Positions 59,793 through 64,000 of a DNA stretch of 64,000 bases are shown here, piece by piece (the first letter of the stretch is position 1; each line of letters starts with the position of its first letter). A program made the translations under genes and the position numbers. Source of the DNA: Legionella saoudiensis (lineage in GTDB: Bacteria > Pseudomonadota > Gammaproteobacteria > Legionellales > Legionellaceae); the NCBI RefSeq assembly GCF_001465875.1, contig NZ_LN901320.1:246001-310000 (forward strand), written 5' to 3'. Under the pieces are notes generated by a model. That model was given only the letters and a program-made list of their open reading frames with translations, made no database searches and was not told the origin of the DNA.

Positions 59793-59867
59793 GTAACCGT
59801 ATTAGACGAAGTCATAATACGGGATGCCATGGCAAATCCCCGCATTACGCTGCGTTAATACGGCTAC
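59793..59867 (+). repeat. Inverted repeat upstream of pepA
   Basis: The unit runs from GTAACCGTATTAGACGAAG to CGTTAATACGGCTAC, with inner ATACGGG and CCCCGCATTACGC pairing. A related copy (GTAGCCCGTATTAGATGAAG) is at 62094-62160 and a fragment (TAGCCCGTATTAAGCC) near 53962. It is a dispersed palindromic repeat, here located just beyond the stop of the DUF1460 gene. Confidence 0.65.
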
Positions 59868-59876
59868 ATAGTTTTC

Positions 59877-60863
59877 TTAACTAGGGCAGCGAGGCTGAGA
59901 GGGTACTATTACCTGGACATTAATCCCTTTAATCGTTGGACTCTTAAGAGCGTCCTTTAAATAATCGATTAAAGAAACATCGACTACCTTGCCATATTCT
60001 GATGAGGCTTCTCTAAAATACAATACCTTATCTTTCCAAATAGCAAAACCCAAGTGTGAAATATTCAAGGCGGTGCCAATTTTATCGCGAACATTCCAAT
60101 TAGGCCGTACAATCTCAACAATTGCGCCATTAGGAATTTGTGCGAATAAATCTAAATCTGGCTTGTCCTGCTCTGGGAATAATGCAGTCAAAGGCAGATA
60201 AGGTACATGCTCTGGGGTAACTTCCAGTTTAGCTCCCTTCGCTTTTAATTCCTCCAAGCGTTTTTCTTGTTCTGCCTGGTTGGCATTTTGTAAACGGATG
60301 GTTTGAATTGTTTTATAGGCATACCAATTGGGTTTTTCAATCAGAGCTGTAGCCATTTGTGCTACAGGCTTATTGTCTTTGTTTTTGATGGTCTGGGTAA
60401 TGTCTTTGAATATACCCTTTTGTTGATGGTATTGGTTCCAATCCAAACCAGTAAAATGAGTACGCTGAATATAAGATACTTTGCCATTGTTGTAGCGCAT
60501 TTGTTGTATGCATTGTTGGAATGAGGGCAACGAGTTTGCTAATGCCAAAGCCACCACTGTATTTACGTAAGTATCACAATCAAAGGCATCCACGCGATAT
60601 TTAGGAAACTGATCATAACGTGCTGCGGGACCTTCCCCTAACGAGCCAAGCACATAAGGTACGCCAATGAAATGTTTACTTATCCAATCAATTCGAGCAG
60701 TCATTGAAATGTTCGGCATGCGGTTTAGCTTATGATATAGTTCTTCTATTGACGAATTTGCTTGTTTTTCAGTAGCACTAGAATCAAAAGCATGGCTGCT
60801 TGTACAAGCAAGAAAACCAATGAGCAAAGCGAATTTGCGTAAGGGAGTAGAGGTGTATTTCAT
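59877..60863 (-). CDS. DUF1460 exported NlpC/P60-like amidase candidate
   Basis: An exported protein of 329 residues from the ATG at 60863, which gives a good signal peptide (KYTSTPLRKFALLIGFLACTSSHAF); an ATG at 60899 has an AGGA site and is a possible longer start. The domain with AFDCDTYVNTVVALALANSL (Cys candidate nucleophile) and the later HLGFAIWKDKVLYFREAS matches the DUF1460 / N-acetylmuramoyl-L-alanine amidase-like family, a circularly arranged NlpC/P60 relative. It probably cleaves peptidoglycan fragments in the periplasm. It is divergent from spmA. Confidence 0.75.
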   Translation of the reverse strand: MKYTSTPLRKFALLIGFLACTSSHAFDSSATEKQANSSIEELYHKLNRMPNISMTARIDWISKHFIGVPYVLGSLGEGPAARYDQFPKYRVDAFDCDTYVNTVVALALANSLPSFQQCIQQMRYNNGKVSYIQRTHFTGLDWNQYHQQKGIFKDITQTIKNKDNKPVAQMATALIEKPNWYAYKTIQTIRLQNANQAEQEKRLEELKAKGAKLEVTPEHVPYLPLTALFPEQDKPDLDLFAQIPNGAIVEIVRPNWNVRDKIGTALNISHLGFAIWKDKVLYFREASSEYGKVVDVSLIDYLKDALKSPTIKGINVQVIVPSQPRCPS

Positions 60864-60929
60864 TAGAAATGTCCATTTTGAGTTGGATATTGGGTACATG
60901 TTAACTTGTTCCTGCGTCTGGAGGCAAGA

Positions 60930-61535
60930 ATGCTGAATATAATTTGGTTAGGAATGATACTGACTTCCATTGTTGTCGGTGTCATAGAGGGACGTATCGA
61001 TGAAGTCGTTCGGGCAGTTACTGACTCGGCCAAACTTGGTTTTGAAATTGCTTTGGGGCTGGCTGGAATTATGTGCTTATGGTTGGGTATTATGTCTATA
61101 GCTACTGAGTCAGGTTTAATCAAAATATTAGGTAAGGTGTTACGCCCCATATTGCGACGCTTATTTCCAGATGTGCCTACTGATCATCCAGCAATGGGAG
61201 CTATTGCTCTAAACATTTCGGCAAACATGCTTGGTCTTGCCAATGCAGCAACACCTTTTGGCTTGCAGGCAATGAAAGAATTGCAAACACTAAACCAGCA
61301 TGCGCGTGTCGCTTCTAATTCTATGTGTACCTTTTTAGCCATTAATACTTCTAGCGTGCAACTGATTCCGGCAACCGCGATTGCATATCTTGCGGCCAAT
61401 GGCAGTACCAATCCTACTAGTGTAGTTTTCAGCTCGTTAGTGGCAACACTTATTTCTACTTTAGTAGCAATCATCTCGGTGAGGCAACTCGCTAAATTGC
61501 CCGTATTTCGCGTGGGGAAGGCGGATAGCTTATGA
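60930..61535 (+). CDS. spmA: Nucleoside recognition (Gate) domain membrane protein SpmA
   Basis: A 201-residue membrane protein, first of a spmA-spmB pair. The ATG at 60930 follows a GGAGG ribosome site; the earlier ATG at 60906 lies before it. MLNIIWLGMILTSIVVGVIE and the motif NISANMLGLANAATPFGLQA are characteristic of SpmA-type proteins. In Bacillus spmAB affects spore core dehydration; in proteobacteria the transported substrate is unknown. Overlaps spmB by 4 bases. Confidence 0.85.
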   Translation: MLNIIWLGMILTSIVVGVIEGRIDEVVRAVTDSAKLGFEIALGLAGIMCLWLGIMSIATESGLIKILGKVLRPILRRLFPDVPTDHPAMGAIALNISANMLGLANAATPFGLQAMKELQTLNQHARVASNSMCTFLAINTSSVQLIPATAIAYLAANGSTNPTSVVFSSLVATLISTLVAIISVRQLAKLPVFRVGKADSL

Positions 61536-62065
61536 GTGGAATAGCCAATCAGTTATCCAATTGGATGCTTTTGATGTTTGTAGTGGGGATTCCTCTCTAT
61601 GCCGCCATAAAAAAAGTTAATGTATTTGATGCTTTTATTGTTGGGGCGAAACAAGGCTTTGATACAGTTTTAAATATCTTACCCTATTTGATTGCCATGA
61701 TGGTTGCGATAGGAATGCTGCGGGCTTCTGGCTTTTTTACCTTGCTAGGAAGGGTGCTTGCTCCGGTGATGGAGTGGATTGGTATGCCCTCAGAGGTCTT
61801 ACCTCTAGCACTGATTCGCCCTTTTTCTGGGAGTGCATCTACGGGAATTATGGCAGAACTAATTCACCAATTTGGTGGTAATTCTTTGATTGCCAAAACA
61901 GCCGCCACCATGATGGGCAGCACAGAGACAACATTTTACGTGATTGCTGTCTATTTTGGCTCAATAGGCATCCGCAGAACTCGCCACGCAATCCCTGCAG
62001 GATTACTAGCTGACTTAGCCGGTATTATTGCTTCTGTAGTTATTTGCCGTTACTTATTTGGATAA
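61532..62065 (+). CDS. spmB: Gate domain membrane protein SpmB
   Basis: Partner of SpmA, 177 residues, about five membrane spans. Motifs are VFDAFIVGAKQGFDTVLNIL, PLALIRPFSGSASTGIMAEL and TMMGSTETTFYVIAVYFGSI, typical of SpmB. The ATGA overlap with spmA shows coupled translation and a likely hetero-complex. Confidence 0.87.
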   Translation: MSGIANQLSNWMLLMFVVGIPLYAAIKKVNVFDAFIVGAKQGFDTVLNILPYLIAMMVAIGMLRASGFFTLLGRVLAPVMEWIGMPSEVLPLALIRPFSGSASTGIMAELIHQFGGNSLIAKTAATMMGSTETTFYVIAVYFGSIGIRRTRHAIPAGLLADLAGIIASVVICRYLFG

Positions 62066-62093
62066 TTGCTGTAGATTGGGCCACGCAACAAGC

Positions 62094-62160
62094 GTAGCCC
62101 GTATTAGATGAAGACGTAGATGGATGGCCGAGCCAGTTTTTCGCATTACGTTGTGCTATA
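62094..62160 (+). repeat. Second copy of the GTAGCCCGTATTAG repeat
   Basis: Starting GTAGCCCGTATTAGATGAAGACG and ending near CGCATTACGTTGTGCTATAAC, it aligns with the element at 59793-59867. It fills the space between convergent spmB and the M23 gene. Confidence 0.6.
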
Positions 62161-62163
62161 ACA

Positions 62164-63693
62164 CTAGCCAACTTTCTTTTTCTTCTTCTCACTCTTATTA
62201 CTAGCAAACCCAGTCTTTTCCAAAGCCTGCAAGCGGCTAAACAAAGAACGAGTTCTTGCTTTAAATGCAGCCATTTCACGGCTAGGAACGGGAGATGATG
62301 TCGGCAAGTAGGTCGATGTAGGGTTTCTTGGCTGCCCATGTACGTGCAACTCAAAGTGGCAATGAGGGCCCGTAGCAAGACCTGTTTGTCCTACATAACC
62401 AATTACCTGGCCTCGCTTCACCCGGCTGCCCTTAGACAAACCTTTTTGGAATTTCAGCATATGGCCATAAATAGTGCTGAACTTTTTATCATGGGTGATT
62501 TCAATCATATTTCCATAGCCATTATGACGACCAATGGTTTTAATAACGCCATCACCTGTAGCCAAAATCGGTGTACCAATTGGGGCCGCCAGATCAATTC
62601 CTTTATGGGCTCGACGATAACGCAAGATAGGGTGGTACCTTGAGGTACTAAAGGTGGAGCTAATATGGCTAAAACGCAATGGATAACGTGAGAATGCCTT
62701 TTTAAAGCTTTCACCTTGAGGCGTGTAATAATCACGCGAGCCATTGGCGCTGATATGGCGCACAGCCTGCGCCGTTTTTCCATTATTGGTATAACTGGCC
62801 GCAACAATATCGCCTATTCCCACCATTTTATCTTTGACATACTGCGCTTCATAAACAATCGAAAAGCGATCACCGGAACGTACGGAATGTGCAAAATCAA
62901 CTTGTTTACCTAAAATTGTGGTCATTTGACGAATTAACTTACTGGGAATGCCCAGGCGTTGTGCCGTTGTATATAATGATCCTTTCACTACCCCTGTAAC
63001 ATAACGATCTTGGTTCGTTACTTTTTTCGAGTCGATCTTGGTCTTATAAACAGCCCCGTCTCTATAAACAGTTAATGTTTGAATATCATTCATAGGAATG
63101 ATTAGCTTTTCCAGTTTCTTTTTATTAATCAAAAATTGCAATTCTTGGCTGGGCTTAATTGCAGTCAATACTTTTGCGTGAGGGTTTTTATGAACTACCA
63201 AGTGTAAATTTTGCGCGGTCAATCCAAGACGATGGAATATGGTGGCCATTGAGTCACCGGAACGGGGTTTTACCGTTTGCCATTCATTGTCTTTAATTAC
63301 TTTGACTGTTTTTACAGCTTTGGCTACGACAGTTTTTTTTACCGACTTCTCTGTGTTATCCGTTTTTTCAGGTTTAGTTGTAGTGTTAACTTGGCTAGTT
63401 TTAACCGTTGGTTCTACTTTTTTATTATTAATATGTTCAACTTCTTTTTTAATTGTCTGCTCTGTTACTTTGGCTAACTCTACAAGTGGGACAGATTTCT
63501 TTTCTTCTGCTACTTGCTTTTTTTCTAGCTTCGGTAGGGAAATAGATTGACGAGCTTGGCTATTGTGTTCATGATGTGAACAGCTTTTTACAAGCAAATA
63601 AGGAAGAGAAAGGGCAACAATTAATGCAGAACCCATTAATAATTTGGATTGAATACCAGATTGTCGTGTTCGAATATAAGGTTTTTTATCCAT
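62164..63693 (-). CDS. M23 peptidoglycan endopeptidase (MepM/YebA type)
   Basis: A membrane-anchored periplasmic endopeptidase. The ATG at 63693 (TAGG upstream) gives MDKKPYIRTRQSG, a membrane anchor (LMGSALIVALSLPYLLVKSC), a Lys/Thr/Val-rich linker, an OapA/LysM-like region (PRSGDSMATIFHRLGLTAQN), and the M23 domain with HKGIDLAAPIGTP, NMIEITHD-type core and GPHCHFELHVHG, which keeps the HxxxD and HxH zinc ligands. Unlike the EnvC-like protein of this window the site is intact, so it should be active. 509 residues. Divergent from tyrS, as in many gammaproteobacteria. Confidence 0.9.
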   Translation of the reverse strand: MDKKPYIRTRQSGIQSKLLMGSALIVALSLPYLLVKSCSHHEHNSQARQSISLPKLEKKQVAEEKKSVPLVELAKVTEQTIKKEVEHINNKKVEPTVKTSQVNTTTKPEKTDNTEKSVKKTVVAKAVKTVKVIKDNEWQTVKPRSGDSMATIFHRLGLTAQNLHLVVHKNPHAKVLTAIKPSQELQFLINKKKLEKLIIPMNDIQTLTVYRDGAVYKTKIDSKKVTNQDRYVTGVVKGSLYTTAQRLGIPSKLIRQMTTILGKQVDFAHSVRSGDRFSIVYEAQYVKDKMVGIGDIVAASYTNNGKTAQAVRHISANGSRDYYTPQGESFKKAFSRYPLRFSHISSTFSTSRYHPILRYRRAHKGIDLAAPIGTPILATGDGVIKTIGRHNGYGNMIEITHDKKFSTIYGHMLKFQKGLSKGSRVKRGQVIGYVGQTGLATGPHCHFELHVHGQPRNPTSTYLPTSSPVPSREMAAFKARTRSLFSRLQALEKTGFASNKSEKKKKKVG

Positions 63694-63861
63694 TGTTTGC
63701 CTACATGTTGTCATCCGCAAGAATGCATTTGTGTGCATTTTGTTCAAAAACGGGTGACAAATTATTTTAAATCACCTCTTGGGTATGGCAGGAAATTGCC
63801 AACCGGGCTAAGATACTCGGTGTGAGAAGATAGGTCAATCATTTATAAAGGTTTTGATGTC

Positions 63862-64000
63862 ATGATAGTTGAAGATTCAGTTTGTTCCGAATTAATGCGA
63901 GGCTGTGAAGAGGTCCTTCCACAGCAAGAACTCGAAAAAAAGCTTCAAAAGGGAACCCCTTTAAAAATAAAGGCAGGTTTTGATCCTACTGCACCCGATC
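63862..64000 (+). CDS. tyrS: Tyrosyl-tRNA synthetase, N-terminal part
   Basis: The first 46 codons are present and the gene continues past the right edge. The reading includes [13 protein letters not shown], the tyrosyl-tRNA synthetase segment that leads to the HLGH motif, which falls just outside. The ATG at 63862 has an AAGG ribosome site about 10 bases upstream. The extended N-terminus before the [10 protein letters not shown] segment fits the TyrZ-like class. The gene lies beside the M23 peptidase, a common pair. Confidence 0.88.
   Translation, partial: MIVEDSVCSELMRGCEEVLPQQELEKKLQKGTPLKIKAGFDPTAPD

Overview
The window looks like a chromosome segment of a Legionella species, or a very close member of the Legionellaceae. 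The DNA is AT-rich. Housekeeping genes are gammaproteobacterial in type and order (bamA-skp-lpxD-fabZ-lpxA, rplU-rpmA-obgE). They alternate with Legionella-specific loci: a LetA-type regulator next to uvrC, an enhA-enhB-enhC cluster, and several long proteins with eukaryote-like features that resemble Dot/Icm effectors. These assignments come from reading translated proteins; no database search was run.

Layout. 1-3.2 kb (minus strand): S41 protease start, EnvC-like M23 protein, GpmI. 3.3-13.5 kb (plus strand): a long envelope operon (uppS, cdsA, rseP, bamA, skp, lpxD, fabZ, lpxA), then serS. 13.5-14.6 kb: a gene graveyard holding the broken remains of a ku-ligD end-joining operon and a frameshifted TPR gene. 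14.8-18.4 kb: a peptide deformylase and a 990-residue protein with an IQ-like motif and a PLP-enzyme-like core. 18.5-25.2 kb: ispB, ychF, pth, rplY on the minus strand, then rplU, rpmA, obgE on the plus strand, and a CinA-like gene convergent with and overlapping obgE. 25.4-28.9 kb: phhA, letA, uvrC.

28.9-42.8 kb is the accessory core. It holds a protein joining a SidE-type phosphodiesterase-like domain to a PARP/tankyrase-like ADP-ribosyltransferase domain, a methyltransferase, a divergent P-type ATPase, a LOV-domain sensor kinase without the usual phospho-acceptor histidine, a small AT-rich block with a ribbon-helix-helix protein and a KfrA-like protein, a polysaccharide deacetylase and a membrane-anchored orphan. 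43.1-48.1 kb: enhABC. 48.3-53.8 kb: a tandem pair of paralogous solenoid-like proteins and two orphans. 54-64 kb: rpsT, murJ, two M17 aminopeptidases, holC, a DUF1460 protein, spmAB, an M23 peptidase and the start of tyrS.

Two themes stand out. The first is cell-envelope construction and peptidoglycan remodelling: UppS, LPS lipid A, BAM, EnvC, EnhA/EnhC, MurJ, DUF1460, M23. The second is host interaction: effector-like proteins, EnhC and LetA. Short inverted-repeat elements of several families sit in the intergenic gaps, and one appears to have truncated the ku remnant.
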